Assembly (NCBI GenBank): GCA_027924585.1
Contig: BSBM01000442.1
Span: forward strand, 372,001-436,000
Reading direction: 5' to 3'
Source of the DNA: Larix kaempferi
Taxonomy: Eukaryota; Streptophyta; Pinopsida; Pinales; Pinaceae
DNA length: 64,000 bases
Below the pieces are notes generated by a model, which worked only from the letters and a program-made list of their open reading frames with translations, was not told the origin of the DNA and did no database searches. Position numbers and translations under genes: made by a program. Shown in pieces: positions 10,586 through 21,245 of the stretch; the stretch's first letter is position 1; each line of letters begins with the position of its first letter.

Positions 10586-11879
10586 AACCCATCTTCATAT
10601 GATTTTGCTTGAAATGAGCATCAATAAATCCCTTAGGATCATGTCTTCTTTTGGCAGCATAGCCCAATTTCAAAGAAGCCATTTTGTCACCAAACACTAT
10701 AACCCAAGTTGAAGTTGGGATAGCCAATGGCCCAAGATTCAAGGGGAACTTAGGCCACTCCTTCCTTTTAGGACCAGTGAGCTTTTTATACACACCATCA
10801 GTAACTGTTTGATAGGAAACTTCTTCAATGACCAACCTATCTGGAACTATCCTTGGTAGAATATGGACAATGCTGCTCTCCCAAAATTTGATATATGAGA
10901 AGGACTCGCCCACATATGAGTCACCAATTGTAGTAATGAAGGTTCTGGCATCAACTGAGAAAGCAGGAGCCTGTTCTTTGAATATTTTAAGATAAATACT
11001 TCCAAGGAAGTGGTCACAAATGTCATATATCAAAGGTATGTAATTACTTTCCCATAATGCAAAATGATAAATATGGACAGGAGGGTCTGATGGAGTCCAA
11101 ATCCATCCCATGTTGGGATACTGAAATTCTGTGCAAAATACATCAATGACAAAAGCTGAAAAGAATAAATGTGGCTTCCTTAGAGCCTATGCTTATTGAT
11201 ATGTTTGAATGATTATCTTGAGTTCAAATGACAAGATGGACGCCCAAGGGAAAGACTCACCAGTTGTTAGAAAATGATGGGATACAGGATCCCATTCGGC
11301 TTTAAATACTGAACAATTTGGGAGACCATACAATCTGCATAGCATGGCTGCCACTAAGGAATATGGTTCTCTAAACCAGGAAACCGGGTATAGGTTATCA
11401 GCCCTAGGAACGAAACTGTTAGGTTTATTCATCCATGACTTTAACATTTTGTTAAAATTATACCTGGTCTTAGAGGATTCTACGAGTCCAGCGTTAAGGG
11501 GTTGGACAGTCAGTTTAAGAGCATAGGCTCTGATGAAAACCTTAGGGCGGAAAGTAGCCAATTACGACCCTATGTTTTCATTGAAAGATCGGTATTTATG
11601 GTTAGCGTGGTCCACAATCCATTTAACTGCATCAATATAAGGAAGGATAGGGGGTCTGGCAGCAATGACATGAAGCTGGGAATCCCTAATTCTCTCATAT
11701 GCAAGTTGGTCATTCTGGATGTCTGATAGGTCATCATTATCAAAAATTGAGTAGATTTTGGACCAGTCGATTTGGTAGGTTTCAGTGATCTTGTCACTAC
11801 TGTCTGAGAAGATACCAAAGTTTGGGTCTTTGGTTAGCATGTCTTTGTGAGCAGTCTTGGATCGAGTATTCTGTGACAT
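10586..11879 (-). pseudogene. LTR-resident ORF of GA2, N-terminal half
   Basis: Starts at ATG 11879 (MSQNTRSK...) and runs in one frame to the T1 insertion at 10585, broken by stops at 11562 and 11193 and one nearby. The 433 codons contain a globular-looking region with conserved-looking aromatic and Pro residues (for example YPVSWFREPY and LPRIVPDRLV). I do not recognise a named domain. Joined across T1 with one copy of the duplicated site removed, the frame continues directly into 3334 and downwards, so the ORF predates T1. It lies inside the LTR and in the LTR's own orientation. Function unknown; it resembles uncharacterised transposon-borne plant ORFs (inference). Confidence 0.6.
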
Positions 11880-12230
11880 TTTGAAAGACTAAACAATTCT
11901 AATAAATAGAAAAACACAAAATCAAAACTAATCCATAAACGGAAAAACCTTAAATAATAGCATACAAAAATGACAGGAAAACGAACTTGAAATAACTGAA
12001 AACGGTGAAAACGACCCCGGGTAAAATTCGCAGTGAAAATGCACTCAGCAAGGTAATTTTTTGAAAATGGAGATGATAAGGAAAAATAGAAAAAAAGTGT
12101 ATTTATCAATTTTCGACGAATAAAATTTAGGTCGTAGGATCAAGATGAATGTACGACTGAGATCAAATCTTGCAAGATGCGGGGTCAAGTTGTGGGAGTT
12201 TATTTTTCAACTAAGTACATTCTTCCTGCT

Positions 12231-12635
12231 ATTTGCAATCCGCAATTGCGGGTTGTGGGTTGCAGGATCGTAACTTAGAAAACCAACGGATAAAAGAGTT
12301 TCTGCAATCTAAAATCTGCAATTGCGGGTTGCGGGGACGCAAACAACTCTTTAAAAATAAAATAATCTTTCCTCAATCCGCAATCCACAATTTACGGGTT
12401 GCGGAAACACACAACGCAATTTTATTATTCAATTCACTTTTCCACAATCCGCAATTGCGGGTTGCAGGTTGCGGAATGAAAAGTTCAAAAACTATTTACA
12501 AAGCTTTCCCGTAATCTACGATTTGTGGGTTGCGGGATGCCAACATCCTAAAAAGGGAAAAACAAGCTCCCGCAATCTGCAATTGCGGGATGAAAATGAC
12601 TTTCTAAGAAAAATCAAAGCTTCCCGCAACTTCAA
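12231..12635. repeat. Array of near-palindromes in GA2 LTR
   Basis: Six copies of a GC-rich imperfect palindrome (consensus CCGCAATCCGCAATTGCGG then GTTGCGG) spaced about 60-70 bp apart, starting near 12231, 12300, 12373, 12440, 12508 and 12570, in otherwise AT-rich sequence. Each can fold into a hairpin around CAATTG. A matching array is in the GA1 LTR at about 33945-34330, so it belongs to the LTR. Confidence 0.85.
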
Positions 12636-12827
12636 AAAAACAATAAAAAATTTCAAAAGGGAAAAAAAATCCTAATTACCTAAATCGAAATATAAAGGCA
12701 TGAAATCATAATAAACATGATAGAAAACCCCATAATGACAAAGGAATTTTAAACCATTACCTTTGCATTTAAGAATATTGGGGCTCCAATGTTCTAATAG
12801 AACATGGGATCTGTCGTACCTACAACA

Positions 12828-13163
12828 GTGAGCAAAATAAGGTGAGTGGGAGGTTCTAGGAGGCATTAAATGCACAAAATATTTCCAAAATTGGGCCAAA
12901 TCCACCCTAGCTCTCCTAGTTAACCACAATTCACCAATTCAAGGAAGGGGAGCGCTCTAGCATTAAATGAGGGCGCACTTGTGGACACATGTGGAGTTTG
13001 ACTGAGCTAGAGCGCTTAAACAAGTGTGAACACTTCCAGTTAAGTGGATATTTTTCCCAATTAAGCAACCTTAGTCCAAACATAGTGTATTAATGCATAA
13101 ATGACAATAAAATTGACTAGGGACTTAGGCTAAAGTACTAAGTGGTGGATTACAATTCTAACA
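12828..13163 (-). mobile_element. X, copia-type LTR fragment
   Basis: GA1 reverse transcriptase similarity stops abruptly at 13164, and a minus-strand sequence starting TGTTAGAATTGTAATCCACC begins. This opening resembles that of D's LTR (TGTTAAGAATTGTAATCTCAC at 41356). It includes an 11-bp inverted repeat (agcgctctagc / gctagagcgct) near 12950-13018. It ends at 12828, where the GA2 LTR starts. I read it as the 5' part of an LTR cut by GA2; the rest would be left of the window. The element type is inferred from the opening only. Confidence 0.5.
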
Positions 13164-14417
13164 CCAGATTAGCAATCCACTGTATATGTCTAACAGGGAA
13201 TACAATTCATGCTGCCAGTAATTTGTCAAGCTCCTTCTTGATAGAGGGTTCCAGACTGGGATGCATCTTCCTCAACTTTTGCTGATAAGGTTTTACTTCA
13301 GGTTTCATTGGAATATTATGGTGCATGATACTGGTGTCAAAATTTTTTATTTCATCGTATTTCCATGGAAAGACATCTTTGAACTATTTGCAAAGTTTGA
13401 TAAAAGCTCTTTTTTCCTCAGCAGAGCAATAAACTCCTAGATTTATGAAATGAGGATTATGTTCAGTTCCTATGTTGACAGGCTCATAGTTGAGGGATGA
13501 ACTCTGGGTTTTACAGTTGGTCTTTTGCTTGAACTTATCTTGCAGATCATAATATTTCTCCAGGTTGATGACTGATTTAGGGATAAGATTGGAAAGATGA
13601 GTCGAATCAGTCAAAGACTTCTCATGCTCAGCTTCATCTATTGCCACATCTTGAAACGTGTCCTGGGCTGTAAGAAAGTCTAATATTTGTTGGTCATCAT
13701 CAAACACTTTCCAATTAGTCACATTATCAGGAATGGAAGGCCTGTACATAAGTTCAATTGAAAAAGTGTTAGGGGAAAAACCTTCTGGTGGGATCAACCT
13801 GGATACAATATTAGCTAGTAAATCTGCATCAAAATTTTGTGATCTGGGGACTGACTTAATGTTAAATGTAGAAAAAGAATTAGTTAAGTCCCTTACCAGT
13901 TTCTGATAGTTAATCAAATGAGGATATAAACAATGGATTTTGTTCCTCTCCTGTTTTACTATGATCTCAGAATCTCCATAACATTCAATTACTTGGGCAC
14001 CCATGTCAATTGCCTTCCTGAGTCCTTGGACCAAGGCCTCATACTCAGCTATGTTGTTGGTGCATTCAAATTCAAGTCTACAGGAAATCATAGTTTTGGT
14101 TCCTTTTGGATCAATCAAGACACAACCTGCACCAGCACCATCTTTAGATCTAGAGCCATAAAAAAATAGAGTCCATGCATTCAAATTTATCCTAAAATTA
14201 GTATTTACATTGTATACATTATGTACAACCTTACCTGAGAATGGAACAGAAGTAAGATTGACAATTTGAGACTGATTCTGTAAGTTCTCAGCAGGTGATA
14301 AATCCACAGGTAGATCCCCAAAAAATATATCAAAGGTGTAATGTTCCACATGGGAGCTGAAATATGCAGCAGGCTCACTAGGATAATTCAAATCTGTAAC
14401 AATTTGTTTCATATAAG
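13164..14417 (-). pseudogene. GA1 pol: RNase H domain followed by start of reverse transcriptase
   Basis: The open stretch 14412-13384 (342 codons) carries a plant/archaeal-type RNase H at residues about 78-205: FFYGS (Y85 where the first catalytic Asp is expected), E123 in IAEYEAL, D147 in YGDSEI, D195/D197 in NFDADLLAN. Residues about 305-342 and the frame beyond the stop at 13384 form the start of a Ty3/gypsy RT (FKDVFPWKYDEI, then MHPSLEPSIKKELDKLL and IFPVRH-like), ending at X. So the RNase H lies before RT, whereas in the Tat/Ogre lineage a second RNase H normally follows RT/RNase H. Upstream the frame joins GA1 protease across GB. Broken by stops, truncation, and the Asp-to-Tyr change. 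Confidence 0.8.
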
Positions 14418-14422
14418 GTTCC

Positions 14423-15319
14423 CATTATCGGACAATCTACCAAAAGTGGACTTAAGGTGTGATCTCCCTAGCTCAATGTAAGTCTAGAACAAATGGGACA
14501 GAAAATGAAACTACACTCCTAGATCTAGTTAAAGATCGAGTAATTAAGCATCTTACCTCAGATTTGTAGATCTTTCTCCCCATTGTTGTTCTGCGTTCCG
14601 CGGAAGTCATATATATGGATGTAAGACCTGTCAAAACACATAGGAGCAATACAATCACTAAAATATGCCTAAACACTAACTAGTCTAAGTAAACAGTTGA
14701 GGAGGTAAATTATAAATATCATCAACACAATAACATTTATGGAAAGCGTTTATATTACTGTATAAAAAGTGGGAAATATAATAGAAGAGAGGATTACAAC
14801 CGATGCCCCAATGTTGCAATATCCTTCCGACAAGCCAAACCAAAGCTCCTAGAGATAAGTAGGTGCCTCCAAGACTAGGGTGTTGAACTACTGAGCTAAT
14901 TTCACCAGCATAAGAGTACCATAGACATCCTCTCCTTGGAATACAAAGGGCTCTCATATTTATAGGACCAAGTGGATAGAGTAGGTCGAGGATCATGGGG
15001 AGAGGTATAAGGGATCCTTCCCAAAGGCTAGGGAACCGAAGGCTATCTCACCTAGGAGTTAGGGATAGAGATCCACCTCATCCAACTTCTAGAATTCACT
15101 TGAAAGCTACCTTTATCCCATGAAACTGACTCTGGCCCATGCTGCATGAAGGAAGCTTGCGTTGGCGCACTTTGCTCAAATACAACCTGTGCTGACCTAA
15201 TTAGGAGTGTGGATAAAAGGAATCAACTTGCTCCAAATTACTAGCTTGATCATGGGACTTTAGGGATTTAGGCACTGAGGTTACATAGGTCTCATGATGG
15301 AGAGATTTTGGGTGTAACA
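14423..15319 (-). repeat. GB 3' LTR
   Basis: 897 bp. Minus-strand start TGTTACACC at 15319; the other end has decayed from CA to TG at 14423-14424. Same length as the copy at 28765-29661. The small ORFs in it (14473-14676, 14685-14996) have counterparts at the same places in the other copy but are not supported as genes. Confidence 0.92.
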
Positions 15320-15336
15320 GAATGCCCCCCAAAGCA
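15320..15336 (-). other. GB polypurine tract
   Basis: Minus-strand CTTTGGGGGGCATTC directly before the 3' LTR start at 15319. A G-run so placed is the expected plus-strand primer. Slightly interrupted by CATTC. Confidence 0.65.
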
Positions 15337-17553
15337 TGAAGCTTGTAAAACTAATCAGGTAAAATGCTTTGATAGAAGGAATGGCAAGGAATTGTCGAAG
15401 AGAAGATGCTGCTACAGTACAACTAAATCTGAGAACACAGTCTCATATGATGCACAACATGGCTACCGACCAATACATTGTAGATCCATGGTAGTAATGA
15501 CCGACTGAACACAATCATGGCTACTATACACAAGAGTAGATCCATGATGAGATGATAACACAACCACGACCAATACAAAAGTGGATCCGTGTAATATGAC
15601 TAAAACAATATCCATCGCAACCTGGGTAAAACATGACTTCCCAGGGTCTTCAAGCCAAACCCACAATGATATGAATCTATCCATGTGATTACAAATGTCT
15701 TGACATCGAACATGGTAGAAACCACTTGATTACCGATCAATGATGTATACCGTTAACAAGCACAAGGGAAATCACCATTAATGTCAATGATCCCCAAGGT
15801 ATCATAGTACATATCATCAAGCGTGAATGAATGAGTTGAAGTCAAAGGCTTGACGAAATCTTTCAATCAAGAGTTAATGATGTAAACTCATGTCGAAAGC
15901 GAGGTAACCTACCATTGAGGCATGCAGGCCCAAGGTACTCGATTGGTTTCTAGATTCAGTCCTCGGATGATGTGTTGAAGTCGACAAGGATGAATCCGTT
16001 GAAGGAGGGCCATGGTGAATCCCCCATCATTGACACGAAACTCGATAACATATGTTTGGAGTAGATCGGATGATACAGTAACATGCAATACTGACTTAGA
16101 GTAGACCGACATGATGGAAGGTGTACTGACTGCAAATGATGAGCAGTGAATACATCTCTTGAACATGGGCATGGCATGACTTGGAAATATTGACATGACG
16201 AGAACGACACCAAATACTAATGCAACTGATGGTGGAAGCATTCTTTGGATGACCCAAAGGAGTAACAAGACTCATGAAGTTAACAGGACTCAAAGACAAG
16301 TACTGAATGAAAATGAAAAATGAGTGCCATGTCCAAGAGTGACTAAGTAATGCCATAGATAAAGGTGTAACATAAAAACTTTCTTTTTTCCCCATCATGA
16401 CTGATGAGTGCCTCATGTTTTTTTAACGAGCTTGATGAGGGTAACTAGATGATCGGTATAGCTCATCTCATAGATGAGTCCAATTCCAAATATTTTTTGA
16501 ACCTTGGAAAGGAGGAGTTTATCCCATGGCGGGCCCTTCAATGTTGAGTTTTAATGAGTCCATAGAAGGTAAACTCAGTGGCATTTCATGTTTAGAGAGT
16601 CTGAAAAGAACTAAAAAAGACTCCAAAGGTCATTTTTCATAAGGCTATCCTCTTTGCCTAGGAAAGGGTAAAACAACATGAGAGAGGACTCTTCCAGTCA
16701 TGATTGGCTGGAGTATTCCTTTTTCATAAGTAGTGCCCCCTAGTCCGAAAAATGAGTAAACTATCACCAGGAAGACAACCATTTAGATACTCTAACAAGC
16801 GTGAACATGACAAGTTCGCTTGGCAATCTTTTCGTATTTCGAGATCCTGAAAAGATACTAAAGAAAACTCCGGGGGGGTTCCTTTTTCGTGGGAGTTTAA
16901 TGAGCCCGAAAAAGTGATAAGCTATAACTCGGTGACTTATTCTTATCGTTTAACGAGCACAAGAAAGAACAAAGAGTTAGCTCGGTTTTCATTTGATAAT
17001 TTACATTAATGAGCGAAATAATGACAAAAAGACACTCGGAGAGTGTTCATACTTGATGATACTTACGAGATGACCACCACGTTGAGAAAAGGCATTAATG
17101 AGGCACCTGCAACTCAAAAACTAGGTCAAAAGTGGTTAACCGAGTCTTTAAATGCAGTAAATAATCCAAACTATAGTAAAAACCCCACTAAAGCATCAAA
17201 ATATAAAAGGAATATTCCATTTTTTGTTACAAAATGGGTGAAATAGTGAAAAGAAATTACAATTGTATTTTACCAAATTTGGAGAGTGCGAAGTGCTGTT
17301 TGGAGCCAAATTTCAACTGTTGTTTCCGAAAGCTATGGTCCATCATTTCGCGAGCCATCAGTGACAGGTAACCCTAAACCTTCCCATTTAACTTTTGAGT
17401 GGATTAGAATTTGTTTTTTTTATGTTTTTAGGTAGATTTTAAGTGTTTCAAGTTGGTAGGTTTGCGTCCATGGGCCGGCGTAGGCAACCCATTCAGGCTC
17501 TGCACCAGCGCAAAAATCGAAAGGGAGTTCTGTGCTAGTGAAGCACTGTTAGA
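15337..17553. other. GB 3' non-coding region
   Basis: About 2.2 kb between the antisense PMD gene and the 3' LTR. It is rich in atgac/catgat and gatga words, has no ORF with recognisable similarity, and no clear tandem structure. Long 3' spacers are usual in Tat-like gypsy elements. Confidence 0.5.
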
Positions 17554-18849
17554 ATGGGTGATCTGTGTCGATGCAAATGGCAAAATGAAACTCAAAACCT
17601 AACAAAAAATAAAATTTTTGGATGGAAGGGAAATGTTCTAAAGATGTTTAAATGGTTTACTTGGCAGGTTTGGAGTGACACAATGGTCCTTGAGTGGAAG
17701 GAACATGAGCATGAGCTAGAGGATATGCAAGTGGAAAAAAATCCACAAAGAGTTGCAGCATTGCGGAACCGTAGGCTAATCAAGTACTTTCGAGTGCTAG
17801 GGATGAGATCCCAAGTCCAGCTACTGACACACCTGGTCCAATGTTGGGACCCCATTCAGCAGCACTTCTGGATAGGTGAGCACACACTTACCATAGATGT
17901 CGAGGACATCTACTTTTTGACAGGGTTATCCCAATGAGGGAACCCTGTGTCTTTGATCGGGTCATGGGGTGTTGACCTTTCATTTGAGGACATGATAGAT
18001 CAGTGGTGTACTCCAAGTACAGCGATGGTTGGTGGGAAACTTCCCATCAAGCATGTCATGGACAGGGACTTACGAGTGATACTCTTCACCGTTGCGCAAG
18101 TTGCTGGCAGTCGAGCTGCTCACTTGGCGATCAAGTCGCAAATGATGTGTGCTGAGGAGTGCATGACTCCTACTGTGTTTAACTGGTGCGAGGGGATTCT
18201 CGTTAGCCTCAAGGATCAGTTGACCAAATGTCAGCATGGGGTGCTAAAGCAGTTTGGATATGGCTCGATCATGGTATCTTTCATGTTGGAGCAGGTACCT
18301 CTCTTGCGCCTGCAACTGGATTTCAAGGATCGAGAGGTGCGTGATCCTCACATGCTCAGATGGGCAGATGCGATGGCTCTCCATGGTGGCGAGGGGGCCA
18401 TTGTCAATTTCAGTACTGGGTTCTTCTCATGGATGCAAGCACAGATCCTCATGGTAGAGGATTATCCATATGTCGGTACATACTTCCGGGGAGATCCCAA
18501 CCTAGTGCTTCTAGAGGGAACGCAGTGGGGTGACATAGGTAAGAACCACTGCTTGTTTTTTTATATTTTATGCATTTTATGATTTGTTTTCATAGTAGGG
18601 ATGATGTTTACATTTTTCTTTGTAGATGTGGGTCCAGAGAGACCACTGGGATTCTCCCGCCACGCATGGAGAGGAGGAGTGCTAGAGATGGAGCTCGCAG
18701 CTCGTGATGCTCTTGAGGAGAAAGAGGTGATCGGGGAGAATCTCCAAGGGATGACTTTCGACATTCTAGAGCCTACTGTACATGACTTACCCCTCCGATA
18801 TCAGGAGTTGAAAATTGGGGTATCAACTTGTTTCGGCACACTACTCTGA
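17554..18849 (+). pseudogene. Antisense plant mobile domain (PMD) gene in GB, with intron
   Basis: Plus-strand ORF opposite to GB's genes. From ATG 17554 the frame runs to a TGA at 17935-17937 and continues as exon sequence to 18538. A GT-AG intron (18539 gtaag ... ttttctttgtag 18625, 87 bp) precedes a second exon to a stop at 18847-18849; the reading frame is kept across it (phase 1). The stretch around 17815-17970 (HLVQCWDP, HTLTIDVEDIYFLTGL, then GNPVSLIG after the TGA) has the pattern of the PMD family (PF10536): W-x-P, H-x-F, E-x-T-x-T-x-x-D-V, L-x-G-L. PMD ORFs are known passengers of plant transposons, but the role is unknown. Convergent with the RNase H ORF at 19607. The TGA probably replaces an Arg codon. 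Confidence 0.7.
18539..18625 (+). other. Predicted intron in antisense PMD gene
   Basis: GTAAG donor at 18539, T-rich tract and TTTGTAG acceptor ending 18625. Skipping it joins ...GDI to DVGPERPLG in frame and removes the stop at 18580-18582. Not experimentally shown. Confidence 0.65.
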
Positions 18850-19193
18850 AAGGTGGCGAGGGCCGTCATCTATTACCATGCTCAGCCTGGGGCTGAGCGG
18901 CCTAGGGCCGTGCGGCGTAGGTTTTAGGCACATGGCCTATACATGTATACTCTAAAATCTTACGAGCTTCAGACTTTTTGTAGAGATGACTCTTACTGAA
19001 AGCTAGCATGCTTCATATTTTTGTATTAACACTACCATTTTGTACTTTTGTACGAATTTATATATATACAGACATTTTCGATGGCTTTATACATTATGTG
19101 TTTTACTGGATGATTAATGTGATCTTGTGTACATGTTTGCTTAGAGAATGGATGATTTACATGTTATGTATGCTTTTATTCTTTGTGAATATA

Positions 19194-19607
19194 TCATGTG
19201 TGTGCAATGTACCAATCTAGAATGAAGTTGGCCATTGAGTCAGCAACTGTGTTCGTATCTCGTGGAATGCGCCGATATTGAATAGATTCAAACGACCTTT
19301 CTAGAAGACAAACTCGTATGTAGAGATAGAGTAGAGTAGGGTCACGAATAACATAAATACAGTTAAGATTAGAAACCACTAGTTATGAATCCAAATAGAT
19401 AACAACGTGGTCCATACCCAAGGAAAGAGCGTTGGCTAGGGTTCCAATCATAGCCTGATATTCTACGGCACTGTTGGTTGTGAAACCTAGACAACTTCCT
19501 ACTGAGATGATAAGCTTGCCAGTGGGAGAGTAAAGTACCCAGGATGTCGAAGCAAGGTTACGGGTATGCCAGCTAGCGCCGTCCGCGAATCCGTAGCAAG
19601 TTGCCAT
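19194..19607 (-). pseudogene. Second RNase H of GB, downstream of integrase
   Basis: ATG at 19607 opens a 74-codon stretch ending in TAA, continued in the same frame to 19194. It is an RNase H of plant/archaeal type: D9 in ADGASW, E49 in SAVEYQ, D73 in IYLDS, and D in NTVADSMAN near the end, i.e. the full catalytic set. The single stop after IYLDS probably replaces a Gln codon. It begins about 130 bp after the integrase stop, as an independent ORF with its own ATG. In Tat/Ogre elements the extra RNase H usually lies between the native RNase H and integrase, so this position is unusual. The native GB RNase H has lost its first Asp, consistent with this domain having done the work. Confidence 0.8.
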
Positions 19608-19736
19608 CTACACATGCAGACAGAACATGGTATAAGAAGTGAAAACAAGATGTAGACACACTAAACAAAAGCATCACACCACACAGAAACACACACACCA
19701 TGTACAGTATATACAACTTACTTGTGCATGAAAATC

Positions 19737-20850
19737 TCAGGCATAGTACCTCTTTAGGTAAATCCCATTGCGGGGTTCACCTAAAGATATCCCGTCGTAG
19801 TCTTCTAGTTCGTAGGCTCCATTCTCCAGAACATGCTTCACTATGTAGGGTCCATGCCACATGGACTCGAACTTTCCTGCTTCCATCTTATCGTGTCTTT
19901 GGTCGTATGTGAGGACCAAATCACCCTCGCTATAGACACGAGGTTCTACCAATTTTTCATATTGCACTTTGATGCATTTCTTATGTGCCTCGTTGGAAAG
20001 AGTGGCATCGCGACGAGTCTCGTCGAGTTTTTTCAGGTAGAGGAAGCGTTCTTCCTTAGCAGTAGTGTTAGGGAGAAGTTCAACTGCGAGTTTGAGGGAC
20101 GAAATCTCGCAATCTATTGGTAGCACTACCTCCAATCCATAAACTAATTGGAAGGGGGTAAATCCATTGGTAGTCTTGACGGAAGTTAGATAAGCCCATG
20201 GTGGGAAAAAGAGCATGTTGTGCCAGTTAGACTTGTGCGTACCCACCATGCATTTGATCATGGTTTTCAAGACCTTGTTAATGGCTTCTACTTGTCCATT
20301 GGACTGCGGGTAGTAAGGTGTTGAGTTTTCATGGCAAAAACCCAATCTAGTGCTCAATTCATCAACCATGTGGTTCTGAAAGTGAGAACCATGGTCGGTG
20401 ACTATAGCTTGAGGAACTCCGAACCGCGCTATAACATGATTGAACATGAAGAGTGCAGCGGTTTTGCCGTCATCCGTGTATGCAGGAATAGCATCGACCC
20501 ACTTTGTAAAGTAATCCACAGCTACTATGACGTAACCATGCCCCCCAGCCGAGGTAGGTTTATAGTGCATGAAGTCAATGCCCCATTTAGCGAAGGGTCC
20601 AATGGCAATAACCGGTTGTAACGGGGCTGGGTGGGTGCGCTTTTTCGTTTGAAAATGATGGCATGGAGGACATTTTTTTACGGCTTTGATACAATCTTTA
20701 ATGATGGATGGCCAATAATATCCCGCGCAAAGTATCTTCTGGGCTGTAGCCATCCCAGAGAGATGACCACCACAAGCCCCAGTGTGATAGTCATTTAAAA
20801 CGTGTTCATCCTCCTCATGAGTGAGACAATGTCAAATAATAGAATCAATA
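19737..20850 (-). pseudogene. GB integrase
   Basis: Open from 20753 to the stop at 19737 (338 codons), with the HHCC finger starting upstream near 20840 (EHVLNDYHTGACGGH ... KKCPPCHHF). Catalytic triad in the 338-codon frame: D60 (KWGIDFM), D120 (VTDHGSHF), E156 (NGQVEA), with 35 residues between the last two as in DD35E enzymes. C-terminal GPY-type module (MWHGPYIVKHV) and end GIYLKRYYA. Function was insertion of element cDNA into the genome. This is the best-preserved part of GB, but it has no intact upstream frame: stops lie between the finger region and RNase H. Confidence 0.88.
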
Positions 20851-21245
20851 CCACAACAGTACAAGGTATCACTGACGATCAGGTAATACTTTGCATGGTG
20901 GTGTATTCGACGACGGTCGTCACGAGACAGTTGGGGGCTAAAACATTAGGTCTAAAGATATAAAGTAATATCTCCATACCACGGATCAGACATGTTGATG
21001 AGGAACAATGATTCGTTTGGAAGAGAATCATTGGGCTCAAATTCTACATCAGCCATGGTAAGATCACATATAAGCACGGCAAACACCAAACACTTTTTAG
21101 ACTTAGCCTTTTCGAATAGGAGATCGAATTCCTATAGTATCATGATCTAGCGTGAATACTTGCCCCCAAGTACCTGACGTGTCAAGACATGGTACATGGG
21201 ATTTGAATCGGCGATGATGGTGGTGGTGCGGAGCAATATGTAATG

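Larger units (their letters stand above)
102..12827 (-). mobile_element. GA2 gypsy 5' LTR (about 5.5 kb net), split by T1
   Basis: The segment shares both ends with the GA1 LTR at 31980-34521. Similarity starts exactly at a minus-strand TGTTGTAGGTA terminus (12827 and 34521) and ends at a CTTCAACA-like terminus (102 and 31980), each followed by primer site and gag start. The terminal TG/CA is mutated at 102. Removing T1 and one copy of its target duplication leaves about 5480 bp, against 2542 bp in GA1. The shared parts are about 102-980 and 11880-12827; the middle is a long sense-oriented broken ORF absent from the GA1 LTR. No second LTR of GA2 is in the window. Confidence 0.7.

Noticed and set aside
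14473-14996. ORFs repeated at 28815-29338
   Set aside because: They repeat because they are in the two GB LTRs; neither shows coding-like features, so I treat them as LTR sequence.
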